In this document: positions 18,945-26,187 of the stretch, one piece after another
Layout: each line of letters opens with the position of its first letter
Numbering within the stretch: the stretch's first letter is position 1
Origin: a virus
Reading direction: 5' to 3' (one strand)
Length of the DNA: 28,248 bases
Virus record (IMG/VR): IMGVR_UViG_3300044733_004998
Coordinates: 1-28,248 of that record
Notes under the pieces: generated by a model
What the model was told of the DNA's origin: nothing
Seen by the model: only the letters and a program-made list of their open reading frames with translations
Database searches by the model: none
Position numbers and translations under genes: made by a program

Positions 18945-21553
18945 TGCAAAAACAATTTGATCGCGATGAGGCACGCGCCTTCATTCGCGCGCTGCGTAAG
19001 CCCGCAGATGCCATTCGCCTGCGTGCTTTTTACCATTCCGAAAACCCCGCTAAGCAAAATGACTCGGGTCGTAAGGGCGGCCCAGATCCGGCGCTAATTC
19101 GCCAATGGCAAGAAGAGGGTCGCGGTATCTACGTCGTCATCAATGACGGCGGCGATAAAGACAGCGACATCACCAATTGCCGCGCAATCTTCTGCGAATG
19201 GGACGATCGCCCCGTCGAATGGCAGGTAACCGCCTGGAGGGAGCTTGACCTCCCGGAGCCTTCTCTCCAGGTTTCAACAGGCGGTAAATCGATCCACAAC
19301 TACTGGATCTTCGACGACACCATCTCGCCCGATCACTGGCTCCCACTTCAAGCACGCTTGCTCGACTACACGCAAGCTGATCAAACGACACGAAATCTTT
19401 CGCGTGTTCTCAGGCTTCCAGGCACCTACTACGCAGATGGTTCCGGTGCATTAACCGATAAAGTCAGTATCATCCACAACTCTGAAAAGTACTACACATA
19501 CGATCAGCTTGATTCCGCTATACCCACCGAAGAACTCCAGCAAGAACTCCAACAAGCACAATCATTTACGCAGTACGAAAAGCAAGACCTTGCTGAAATC
19601 GAGAAAGCGCTGAATCACATCCCCGCCGCTATTCCTAAGACTAAAAAATATCCCTTTTATCGGAATTTGCTCTGGGCTCTCATCAAAGCCTGCGAAGAAG
19701 CAGGTGGCACCGTCGAAGATGCCAAGCGCCTCATGAAGCGCCACAGCCCGCTCTTCGCTGAAATCGATCAGGTCGCCGCATCAACCTTCAATCGCATCAA
19801 CGCTGCCTCCTTCTGGTACTGGGCTCGCAAAGACGGTTACCGCCAACCCAAGCGAGTCATCGAGCCACCGCCAGCCCTCAAGCAAGCAGCCGCTGAACCC
19901 GAAGCACCTCCCGCTGGCTCCACACTTCCCTTCCTCCTCCTCGGTCATGATCGCGGCACCTACTTCTACCTCCCACGCGAGTCCTGCCAAGTTCTCTCCC
20001 TAACTGCCGCACAGCACAACAAAAATCACTTCTTTCAGCTAGCGGACATCCAATGGTGGATTGATGGTTTCGCCGACGAAAAGGGACGAATCGACTGGGA
20101 CTCGGCTGCTAATCACATCATGCGTACCTGCATGGCGCAAGGCATCTACGATCCCTCCCGCGTGCGCGGTCGCGGTGCATGGGCCGATGCAGATCGCGTC
20201 ATCCTTCACCTCGGCAATCGACTCGTGATCGATGGCACCTCGTCCGCCATCACCAAGCTTCCCAGCTCTTTCCGCAGCTACTACTTCTACGAAAACGCCA
20301 AAGCCATTGATGGCCCAGGCTCCGATGCCCTCTTAGACGATCTCGCTCGCTCCATCGCCAATATCGCCGAACGCTTCCGCTGGGAAACTCCCGCATCCGC
20401 TCAGCTCCTCCTCGGCTGGATCGTTCTTGCGCCGGTCTGTGGTGCGCTGACCTGGAGACCTCATATATGGATCACTGGTGGCGCTGGCACCGGTAAGACC
20501 ACCATCCTCAAAACCTTTATGAAGCCACTCCTCGGTGGCATGTTTGAAGGCGCTACCGGCGGCACCACCGAAGCCGGCCTGCGCGGTCAACTCAGATCTG
20601 ACGCCATCCCCATCGTCTTTGACGAACTCGAGCAGAACGAACAAAAAGATAAGCAAATTGTTCAGAACATTCTTTCGCTGGCCCGGATCGCGTCTTCAGA
20701 AGGCGGAAAGATCTATAAAGGCACCGCAACCGGCGGATCCAACACCTTCGAGATCCGCTCCATGTTCTGCGTTTCCTCGATCAACGTCGCTTTGGTGCAG
20801 CGGGCTGACCTCGATCGCTTCTGTGTTCTCAGCTTGAGACGCGATGAGACCAAGCGAGACGACTGGGCTGAATTCGAGCAGGAGATCCTCGATACCTGCA
20901 CCGAAGAGAACGGCAGGCTTCTCGTGGCTCGCACCCTTAAGCACATCCCCACCATCCGCAAAAACGCCCGCACCCTCGCCACTGCTTTGTCACGACGCTT
21001 TGGCCAGCGCTTTGGTGATCAGTACGGCACCCTCCTCGCTGGAGCCTGGAGCCTTGAGCCGGACGGCGGGGGAGAGCTGTCGCTCGAGCAAGCCCTTCAG
21101 TGGATCGATCAGATGGACTGGCAGTCGCGCGAAATCGACGCTGAAGACGCCGACGAGAACAAGTGCCTCAACTACGTGCTCCAGCACCTGATCCAGGTTG
21201 AAGGGGGCAAGCGCATGAGCGTGATGGAGCTGATCCAGCTCGCCAGGCGAGGGGTCGTTTATGCGCTGCCGGGCAGGGACCAGGCATCGGATGAAATTGA
21301 AACCATTCTCGGTCGCTATGGGCTGCGGGCCATGCACCGAGAGCTTGCTATTGCGAATAGCAGCACGAATTTGCAGGCGATTTTGAAGGACACGCCATGG
21401 GCAGGGAATGCATATCGACAAGCTCTTCGGAGGGTGCCGGGAGCATCCGCAGCGAGCTCGCCAATTCGTTTTAAGGGCATGGGAGCGTCTCGAGCCACCC
21501 TTGTGCCGCTTGAGCAATTGGAACCCCATGAGTCTCACGTAAGTATCACTTGA
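18944..21553 (+). CDS. Primase-helicase fusion protein
   Basis: An 869-residue replication protein. The N-terminal ~200 residues look like an archaeo-eukaryotic-type (RepB-like) primase: acidic motif FCEWDD (83-88), STGGKSIHNYW with the Ser-x-His motif (111-121), and DQTTRNLSRVLRLPG (146-160). The centre (about 210-500) is a linker with helical and strand segments. The ATPase has Walker A GGAGTGKTT near residue 512 and Walker B IVFDELEQ near 557-564. The protein would make primers and unwind the fork. It starts in a TAATG overlap with the RHH gene. The base composition changes inside this gene at about 21.0-21.06 kb: C-rich before, G-rich after. Confidence 0.85.
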   Translation: MQKQFDRDEARAFIRALRKPADAIRLRAFYHSENPAKQNDSGRKGGPDPALIRQWQEEGRGIYVVINDGGDKDSDITNCRAIFCEWDDRPVEWQVTAWRELDLPEPSLQVSTGGKSIHNYWIFDDTISPDHWLPLQARLLDYTQADQTTRNLSRVLRLPGTYYADGSGALTDKVSIIHNSEKYYTYDQLDSAIPTEELQQELQQAQSFTQYEKQDLAEIEKALNHIPAAIPKTKKYPFYRNLLWALIKACEEAGGTVEDAKRLMKRHSPLFAEIDQVAASTFNRINAASFWYWARKDGYRQPKRVIEPPPALKQAAAEPEAPPAGSTLPFLLLGHDRGTYFYLPRESCQVLSLTAAQHNKNHFFQLADIQWWIDGFADEKGRIDWDSAANHIMRTCMAQGIYDPSRVRGRGAWADADRVILHLGNRLVIDGTSSAITKLPSSFRSYYFYENAKAIDGPGSDALLDDLARSIANIAERFRWETPASAQLLLGWIVLAPVCGALTWRPHIWITGGAGTGKTTILKTFMKPLLGGMFEGATGGTTEAGLRGQLRSDAIPIVFDELEQNEQKDKQIVQNILSLARIASSEGGKIYKGTATGGSNTFEIRSMFCVSSINVALVQRADLDRFCVLSLRRDETKRDDWAEFEQEILDTCTEENGRLLVARTLKHIPTIRKNARTLATALSRRFGQRFGDQYGTLLAGAWSLEPDGGGELSLEQALQWIDQMDWQSREIDAEDADENKCLNYVLQHLIQVEGGKRMSVMELIQLARRGVVYALPGRDQASDEIETILGRYGLRAMHRELAIANSSTNLQAILKDTPWAGNAYRQALRRVPGASAASSPIRFKGMGASRATLVPLEQLEPHESHVSIT

Positions 21554-21931
21554 GACGGCTGAGACTGGCAAAGCGTTACAAAGTTACGGTCACCGCAACA
21601 GCGAAATCCCTTGCAGCGCAAGGGATGTTACGGAATCACGGCTTGTAACGCTTTTCCAGAAGACACCCCCATAGATACCCCTATATATATTTATACCCAA
21701 TTATATATACAGTTTTATACACCCCTCTTACTACTACTATCTACTTATAGATAGATAGATGTTACAACGTTACAAGCCTTACCCTCACTGGGATCTCGGC
21801 GTTACGGTCACCGTAACGGACCGTTGCAACGTAACAAGCCCTTTCGTGGCGCTGGATGGGGCCTCCCGCCACACAACCGGAGAAGCCGCGCGCGCAACCC
21901 GTGGCCGGAATTTCCGCCTACGGTGGTGGCC
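21554..21931. other. Palindrome- and AT-rich gap: candidate replication origin
   Basis: This 378-bp gap has no convincing gene. Repeated GTTAC words occur at 21575, 21583, 21627, 21761, 21769 and 21801, with inverted copies at 21645 and in 21813-21836. CGTTACAAGCC (21768-21778) is inverted exactly at 21640-21650 and nearly repeated at 21830-21840. TCCCTTGC/GCAAGGGA forms a hairpin (21607-21625). CGTTACGGTCACCGTAACG (21800-21818) and CGTTGCAACG (21822-21831) are palindromes. Between them lies an AT-rich tract (21665-21760) with CTA and ATAG microrepeats. Iteron-like sites flanking an AT-rich tract beside a primase gene are the usual layout of an origin; function is inferred. Confidence 0.6.
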
Positions 21932-22657
21932 ATGGCCCGCACCATCGAATTCGACGCCCAAGCCTTGATCGGTCGCATCGATGCGTTGCGTGGTGCGCAG
22001 CTTCCGTTTGCGGGGAATCGGGCACTGAGGCAGCTCGGTTTTCAGCTCAGGCAGGACCTGCAACGTGAGATGCGGGACAAGTTCCAGAACCCGGTGCCGT
22101 TCACGCTCTCAAGCCCGCGTTATCGCGTTGATGGGCTGGAGCTCACCGTGTCGATCTCGAAGGACGGGGCGAAAGGTCAGGATCCGGCGCGGTATCTGTT
22201 CCCCGTGACTGCTGAGGGTGGCGGTGCTGGTGGCGGGAAGCCTGCGTACATCACCCGGTTCACCCGAGCGGTGAGGGCGCTGGGGATTGTGGATGCGAGC
22301 TACTACGCGATCCCGTTCCTGCAGGGCCGTGGCGTGCGGGTGAATGCTTACGGGAACATGACGCCGGGGCAGTATCAGCAGGTGCTGCAGGGTTTGAAAA
22401 CGGGCACTGGCGCTGGTCGTCAGGGTTCGCAGTGGCGGTATTTCTCGGTGCCGGATGGTCGGAAGCCTGGTAAGCGCGGTGGGTTGAAGCCGGGCATTTA
22501 CCGGGCGAAGACCGGTGACGTGCAGTTGCTGTTCACGTATGCGCGCCGGCAGCCGACAGTGCCGGTGCTGTTCGACTTCGAGGGCGTGGTGCGTGAGCGG
22601 TCGGAGACGCTGCTGCCGTCGCTGCTGAGCAAGGCGCTTGACGATGCCCTGAAATAG
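21932..22657 (+). CDS. Phage structural (minor-tail / head-tail type) protein
   Basis: A 241-residue protein. It begins with an N-terminal helical segment (IGRIDALRGAQLPFAGNRALRQLG), followed by FQNPVPFTLSS, GQDPARYLFPVTAEG, TRFTRAVRALG, NAYGNMTPGQYQQVLQGL, and near the end GGLKPGIYRAKTG and LFDFEGVVRERSETLLPSLLSKAL. This order (F-x-x-P-x-P-F-T-L, KG..A-YL-PV, R..RA-R-G, D/N-x-YGNM-x-x-GQ, PGIW/YxRTG) matches a family of siphovirus tail-assembly proteins as I remember it. ATG 21932 is used because upstream residues are Arg/Pro-rich noise. It is the only structural gene in the window. Confidence 0.65.
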   Translation: MARTIEFDAQALIGRIDALRGAQLPFAGNRALRQLGFQLRQDLQREMRDKFQNPVPFTLSSPRYRVDGLELTVSISKDGAKGQDPARYLFPVTAEGGGAGGGKPAYITRFTRAVRALGIVDASYYAIPFLQGRGVRVNAYGNMTPGQYQQVLQGLKTGTGAGRQGSQWRYFSVPDGRKPGKRGGLKPGIYRAKTGDVQLLFTYARRQPTVPVLFDFEGVVRERSETLLPSLLSKALDDALK

Positions 22658-22667
22658 CCGCTACAAT
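22638..22667 (+). promoter_or_regulatory. Sigma-70-type promoter for the ligase gene
   Basis: TTGACG (22638-22643) and TACAAT (22662-22667) each differ from consensus at one position and are 18 bp apart. The expected start of transcription, near 22674, falls in the short gap before the ligase ATG at 22692. Confidence 0.65.
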
Positions 22668-22691
22668 TCGCGGTGTTATCGCTTAGTGGTT

Positions 22692-23414
22692 ATGTCGGTT
22701 GAGTCGTTACGCAAGCAGGTGCGACAGGCAGATGCGGCCTATCGCGCTGGTGCGGCTGTGATGTCGGACGCGGAGTTCGATGCGCTGGTGGCTGAGCTGC
22801 GTGCTGTGGCGCCGTTTGCACCAGAGCTGCAGGAGCCAGGCGGTGGTACCGCGCTGCTGTCGCTGGATAACTGCCCGCTGGAGGACTGGTGGACGGGTGC
22901 GCCTGTGATTGTGCAGCCGAAGATTGACGGCGCTGCTGTGGGGCTGCGGTACGTGGGCGGTGAGCTTGCGGCGGCGTGGACCCGTAGCGGCCGGGACTGC
23001 ATGGCGGTGTTGCGTGATCTGGTGCCGGCGCAGGTGAGTGAGCGCGGCGTACTGGACGTGCGTGGTGAACTGTGGGGGCATGATGGCCGTCAGAGCGCGC
23101 CAGCAACGGCTCTAAGGCGTATGAAGGGCGGTTCAGGTGGTTTGACCTTCACGGCATTCGGAGGCGCTTTCCAGGAGCTCACAGAGGTCAACGCGATGGC
23201 GCGGCTTGAGGGGCTTGGGTTTGACTGCGTGGATTCGCTGTTCACTACCCGCATCGACGAGGTTGAGCTGCTGCATTCGCGGTGGAAGGCCGGGAAGCTG
23301 TGGAACCGCCCGTTCGCGACCGATGGCGTGGTCGTGAAGGTGGTGTGCCGTGAGCTGCAGCGCGAGCTGGGTGAGTCGAAGCGTGCGCCTTTCTGGGCGT
23401 TGGCGGTGAAGTAG
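22692..23414 (+). CDS. ligA-like: Minimal NAD-dependent DNA ligase (adenylation domain only)
   Basis: A 240-residue protein with the LigA N-terminal domain Ia (LRKQVRQADAAYRAG, MSDAEFDALVAELRA, residues 6-38) that binds NMN, and the nucleotidyltransferase core. The core has KIDG at 77-80 with the AMP-accepting Lys77, VLDVRGELW, FATDGVVVKV, and the final PFWALAVK, which matches the family's P-x-W-A-x-A-x-K motif. LigA is normally about 670 residues, with OB-fold, zinc-finger, HhH and BRCT parts. All of these are absent, and the gene ends exactly after the core. It may seal nicks poorly alone, work with a partner, or act only in adenylate transfer. A promoter lies upstream. Confidence 0.85.
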   Translation: MSVESLRKQVRQADAAYRAGAAVMSDAEFDALVAELRAVAPFAPELQEPGGGTALLSLDNCPLEDWWTGAPVIVQPKIDGAAVGLRYVGGELAAAWTRSGRDCMAVLRDLVPAQVSERGVLDVRGELWGHDGRQSAPATALRRMKGGSGGLTFTAFGGAFQELTEVNAMARLEGLGFDCVDSLFTTRIDEVELLHSRWKAGKLWNRPFATDGVVVKVVCRELQRELGESKRAPFWALAVK

Positions 23415-23453
23415 CCCGCGCGGCTCGCTTGCTAACTCTTATTTCCTTTAATC

Positions 23454-23783
23454 ATGAAACGCACATTGATCTTTTTTGCCGCAATTCTTCAGCACTTGGC
23501 ATCAGTGCCGGCGGAGGCGAGGCCAGTTACCGCAACCGTTTACGACGGCTGGTATCACGGCCGCGTTGAGTACTGCGGCGGCACTTATCAGCACTGGGGC
23601 ATCAGCGCCGCGCACCCGTGGTTGCCATGTGGAACGCGGGTGACGGTGCGGCATCGAGGGCGGGTGCTTGTGGTGCCGATCAGGGACCGCTGTGATTGCA
23701 ATTCGATCGATCTCAGCGCCGGCGCTGCGCATCGCCTTGGTGTGCCGCTGGATGGCATCGCAACCGTGCAGATCTCATATTGA
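23454..23783 (+). CDS. Exported RlpA-like double-psi beta-barrel protein
   Basis: A 109-residue protein. Residues 1-22 are a signal peptide (basic KR start, hydrophobic IFFAAILQHLASV, cleavage near AEA). The mature part resembles the RlpA/expansin-like double-psi barrel: TATVYDGWYHG, LPCGTRVTVRHRGRVLVVPIRDRCDC, and NSIDLSAGAAHRLGVPLDG, with the Asp of IRDRC and the Asp of IDLS as the usual site. Bacterial RlpA acts on septal peptidoglycan. The protein has no SPOR domain or lipobox. It may modify the host cell wall. It lies 39 bp after the ligase gene. Confidence 0.78.
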   Translation: MKRTLIFFAAILQHLASVPAEARPVTATVYDGWYHGRVEYCGGTYQHWGISAAHPWLPCGTRVTVRHRGRVLVVPIRDRCDCNSIDLSAGAAHRLGVPLDGIATVQISY

Positions 23784-23819
23784 GACTCACTGCGCTGGAA
23801 AGAATCTCATCTGTCTCAA
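23780..23819 (+). promoter_or_regulatory. TTGAGAC/GTCTCAA inverted repeat before a start codon
   Basis: TTGAGAC (23780-23786) and GTCTCAA (23813-23819) can pair 2 bp before the ATG at 23822, with a 26-nt loop. Related GTCTCA/TGAGAC words also flank the primase stop at 21531-21566. It could be a translation-control hairpin or a protein site. Confidence 0.35.
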
Positions 23820-23821
23820 CC

Positions 23822-24241
23822 ATGAAATTGATCACAAGACACACCCGCGCCCCACGAGCCGGCGCCTTCATCCGCTGCCCCTGGTGTCAGGAGGTATCGC
23901 TGGTGCATCACTTCTCCTGGAGCGCACTCGGCTGCGAGCACTGTGGAGAGATGGTCGCTAAGGATCGCTGGGGTTACTGCGACCGCAGCGAGGTCGATCC
24001 CCTCACGATCTTGCAGCTCGGCTCACCCGTCACCCTGCGCGATGGCGATGAGTGGGCGACCTGGATGCCTGCTGGTGATTGCGTGATCTCGATGTATGGC
24101 ACCGGAGGCAGTCGCTCGACGATGCGCAATCGGGTTGAGGGTCGCATTCAGGTGACGCCTGAGGTTGCGTTGCGTCAGGTGCTTACGCATCTTGACTACG
24201 GCTGGAAACTTGATGCACGCGGCAGGAAGGACGCGGAATGA
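23822..24241 (+). CDS. Zinc-ribbon protein
   Basis: A 139-residue protein with a zinc ribbon at the N-terminus: CPWC (residues 19-22) and CEHC (38-41). The remaining 95 residues are strand-rich, with VTLRDGDEWATWMPAGD and a C-terminal helix-strand (VALRQVLTHLDYGWKL). No enzyme motif is visible. ATG 23822 is used because upstream residues in this frame are Arg/Cys-rich noise. The TGA overlaps the next ATG by 4 nt (ATGA). Confidence 0.6.
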   Translation: MKLITRHTRAPRAGAFIRCPWCQEVSLVHHFSWSALGCEHCGEMVAKDRWGYCDRSEVDPLTILQLGSPVTLRDGDEWATWMPAGDCVISMYGTGGSRSTMRNRVEGRIQVTPEVALRQVLTHLDYGWKLDARGRKDAE

Positions 24242-24507
24242 GCACTGGATCGAAGTCGCTCAGGCTGGCTGATCAGCTCGTGCGTGAGCCATGGGCATGG
24301 CCTGGTGGTTACCCCTTGTATGCGGTAATGGATGACGGCAGTGTGATTTGTCGGCTTTGCGCGGAAGAAGAGCGGGAGTGGATTGCGCTGACCGACGGTC
24401 GCGACGGGTGGTGTGTGGTGCGGCTTGAGGCGAATTGGGAGGGCGAGTGCATGTGTTGCGATTGCTGCGGCAGATGGATTGAGGCGGCTTATGGGCGGGA
24501 GGGGTAG
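24238..24507 (+). CDS. Cyanophage-type WPGGYP zinc-ribbon protein
   Basis: An 89-residue protein with WAWPGGYPLYAVMDDGSVICRLC (18-41), GRDGWCVVRLEANWEG (53-69) and a final CMCCDCCGRWIEAAY. The WPGGYP-x-YAV-DDG ... W-V-V-x-EANWE ... C-x-x-CG order is one I recall as common in cyanobacterial and cyanophage hypothetical proteins. The cysteines probably bind zinc. It is the last gene before the long gene-free stretch and the compositional change. Confidence 0.7.
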   Translation: MSTGSKSLRLADQLVREPWAWPGGYPLYAVMDDGSVICRLCAEEEREWIALTDGRDGWCVVRLEANWEGECMCCDCCGRWIEAAYGREG

Positions 24508-24833
24508 GGACTCGGGGCCTGCGGGTTTTTATTGCATATAGATGCGGGCAAAAAATATTAGGAACTTGTAGGGGGGTGGTTCTTAGGGCCTTTGCGTACA
24601 CATAAGCCTTGTTTCGTTTTTAGGTGTTTTTGCGCTATGTCTGCGGACGGCGGCGCGAGGCCCCTGGCCCTGGCCGTCAAAATAAATATCCTATTCTTTA
24701 TAAATAGCGCCACACGGTTTGCATCAGCATGCAATCGCCAATGCAGCGGCAGGTGTCACGAACTCGCGGTGAGTTAATGACAGCGACAATGCGATTGCGA
24801 GGTTCGGTGACACGAACGCGCGGGGTGTTTCAA

Positions 24834-24858
24834 ACGCAAACGCGCGATGAGTTTGCGT
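24834..24858. promoter_or_regulatory. Hairpin upstream of the tandem repeats
   Basis: Exact 8-bp inverted repeat ACGCAAAC (24834-24841) / GTTTGCGT (24851-24858) with a 9-nt spacer. It lies 19 bp before the first tandem repeat and has no U-run. Confidence 0.5.
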
Positions 24859-24877
24859 CTGCAACTTGCGCCGGTCA

Positions 24878-25020
24878 GGTGATGCTCACCGACCCGTTGA
24901 GTAGGTGATGCTCACCGACCCGTTGAGTAGGTGATGCTCACCGACCCGTTGAGTAGGTGATGCTCACCGACCCGTTGAGTAGGTGATGCTCACCGACCCG
25001 TTGAGTAGGTGATGCTCACC
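24878..25020. repeat. 26-bp tandem repeats with palindromic core (5.5 copies)
   Basis: Five exact copies of a 26-bp unit start at 24878, 24904, 24930, 24956 and 24982. A sixth, partial copy (25008-25020) ends exactly after the core. Each unit begins with GGTGATGCTCACC, a hyphenated palindrome (GGTGA/TCACC around TGC), followed by GACCCGTTGAGTA. 26 is not a multiple of 3, so the block is not a coding repeat. Identity of all copies points to recent amplification or strong selection. An iteron, operator or partition-type array is possible. Confidence 0.9.
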
Positions 25021-25157
25021 GGCGCACGCGCCGAACTGGCGACGCGTCGACGCCGACGCACGCGAACGCGGCCGGCATGCGATAACGGTCGCGCCGGCCG
25101 TTGCGCTAGTGGCAACGCGTCCGCGTGGCAATCCGGCACACGTGCCCTATGCATGGC

Positions 25158-25186
25158 TTGCCATGCGGCGCGCGCGACCTTATATA
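25158..25186 (+). promoter_or_regulatory. Promoter of the cargo cassette
   Basis: TTGCCA (25158-25163) and TATATA (25181-25186) are 17 bp apart. The predicted start of transcription, near 25193, lies about 20 bp before the ATG at 25214. That leader is almost wholly the element GTTACCGCTTACCGCTT. Confidence 0.6.
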
Positions 25187-25213
25187 TGGATGCGTTACCG
25201 CTTACCGCTTGCC

Positions 25214-25849
25214 ATGCTGACCCTTTCGCTTGTTGCATCCGCCGCGCACGCCGCCGGCGTGGCGCATGCGGACGTTGTGCCGTTCGCGTGGGTTTCGGAC
25301 GTTGTGCGCACCGAAACCGCTTACCGCGCGTCGCTGGAATCAGCGCAACGCGCCGGCAACGTTTCGGACGCCGACGCCGCGCGCCGTCTTACCGAATCGA
25401 TCGGCCGCGTTTGTGACGCGGTCGCGGACGCCGGCGATGGATGGAACGTCGCGCCGGTCGTTGCGCTCGAACGCGGCAACCATGCCGACGCCGGTACGTT
25501 GCACGCTTGCGGCATTCCATATGTTCGGCCGCTTGAAACGGTCGCCGGCGGTTACGTTGCGCGCGGTCGCTCCGGTGCGGCCGTTGCGTTCGATTCAATC
25601 GTGGACGCCGTCGCGCACGCCGCCGGTCCGGTCGCGCCGGTCATTCTGCCCGGGGAAGACGCCGACGCCGTCGCGGCTGTGCTCGCGATTCGCGCCGACG
25701 CGGCCGCCGGTCGCCGTGTGAGTCTTGCCGACCTTGCGCGCGCGCAGTCTGCTGCGATTCGCGCGGACGGTGACGCCGCGCACGCGCGCGGCATTGCACG
25801 CGCCGCCGGCATGCGCGCCGCGATCAATGCCGAACTGGCGCGCGACTGA
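25214..25849 (+). CDS. Cassette gene 1: Ala-rich protein, possibly exported
   Basis: A 211-residue, very Ala-rich, Asp-rich protein of unknown family. It starts MLTLSLVASAAHAAGV, which looks like the hydrophobic and cleavage part of a signal peptide. An alternative ATG at 25190 would add MRYRLPLA and give a classical signal peptide, but that start would precede the predicted transcription start. 25214 is preceded by the TTACCGCTT element shared by all four cassette genes. The rest alternates helices and strands (WNVAPVVALERGNHADAG, IPYVRPLETVAGGYVARG). It ends AINAELARD. Its GC-rich, GAA/CTT/TTG codon use is unlike the genes left of 24.5 kb. Confidence 0.6.
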   Translation: MLTLSLVASAAHAAGVAHADVVPFAWVSDVVRTETAYRASLESAQRAGNVSDADAARRLTESIGRVCDAVADAGDGWNVAPVVALERGNHADAGTLHACGIPYVRPLETVAGGYVARGRSGAAVAFDSIVDAVAHAAGPVAPVILPGEDADAVAAVLAIRADAAAGRRVSLADLARAQSAAIRADGDAAHARGIARAAGMRAAINAELARD

Positions 25850-25877
25850 CACGCTTACCCTTTACCGCTTAGCTGCC

Positions 25878-26183
25878 ATGCATTCCCCTTTTAGATACGT
25901 TCCCGGTTGCACCGTCACCTATAGCGGCGCGACTGACACGCGCGGTTCGCAATGGGTTGCCGTGATCAAACGCGGTACAACGGCCGCCGATCGATTCCGC
26001 GCGACCGTTCCGTACGCGGAGGGTCCGGACGCGGCCGCGCTTGCCGTGGTTGAACGCTTCAATCGCGCTATGGGTGCCGATTGGCGTTTGATCGGCGCTG
26101 CGCTGTCACTTGACGGCGGCAACGCCTACGCGTATCCCGTCGGATCCGCCGAACTGGCGCCCATTGTTCCCCTTACCGCTTGA
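25878..26183 (+). CDS. Cassette gene 2: small hypothetical protein
   Basis: A 101-residue protein with VTYSGATDTRGSQWVAVIKRG (strand pair), then AAALAVVERFNRAMGADWRLIGAALSLDGGNAYAYPVG. This looks like a small alpha/beta domain with a conserved-looking YSG-TDTRGS start and SLDGG-YAYPV end. I have a vague memory of such small proteins in phage and plasmid cassettes but no named family. ATG 25878 follows the TTTACCGCTT element by 7 nt. Its TGA lies within the next gene's copy of the same element, so genes 2 and 3 are closely linked. Confidence 0.6.
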   Translation: MHSPFRYVPGCTVTYSGATDTRGSQWVAVIKRGTTAADRFRATVPYAEGPDAAALAVVERFNRAMGADWRLIGAALSLDGGNAYAYPVGSAELAPIVPLTA

Positions 26184-26187
26184 AACC

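Larger units (their letters stand above)
24508..25189. other. Gene-free region with hairpins, repeats and promoter
   Basis: I see no convincing gene in these 682 bp. From left to right it holds a G-rich run with TTTTT after a weak stem (24508-24530), and an AT-rich patch (24679-24710). It then has two diverged copies of a TG(T/A)CACGAAC-x-CGCGG element (24752 and 24808), the hairpin ACGCAAAC/GTTTGCGT (24834-24858), the 26-bp tandem repeats (24878-25020), the palindrome GGCGCACGCGCC (25021-25032) and a promoter (25158-25186). Base composition shifts from ordinary to strongly CpG-rich just after the repeats. It looks like a control, origin or boundary region. Confidence 0.6.

Noticed and set aside
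22690-23106. Long minus-strand open frames opposite the ligase gene
   Set aside because: They encode Arg/Pro/His/Ser-rich sequence without motifs and mirror the codon bias of the ligase gene.
24508-24535. Rho-independent terminator after the WPGGYP gene
   Set aside because: A TTTTT run exists, but the preceding G-rich sequence forms no clear stem.
24878-25020. CRISPR array
   Set aside because: The 26-bp units follow each other directly without spacers, and no cas gene is present.
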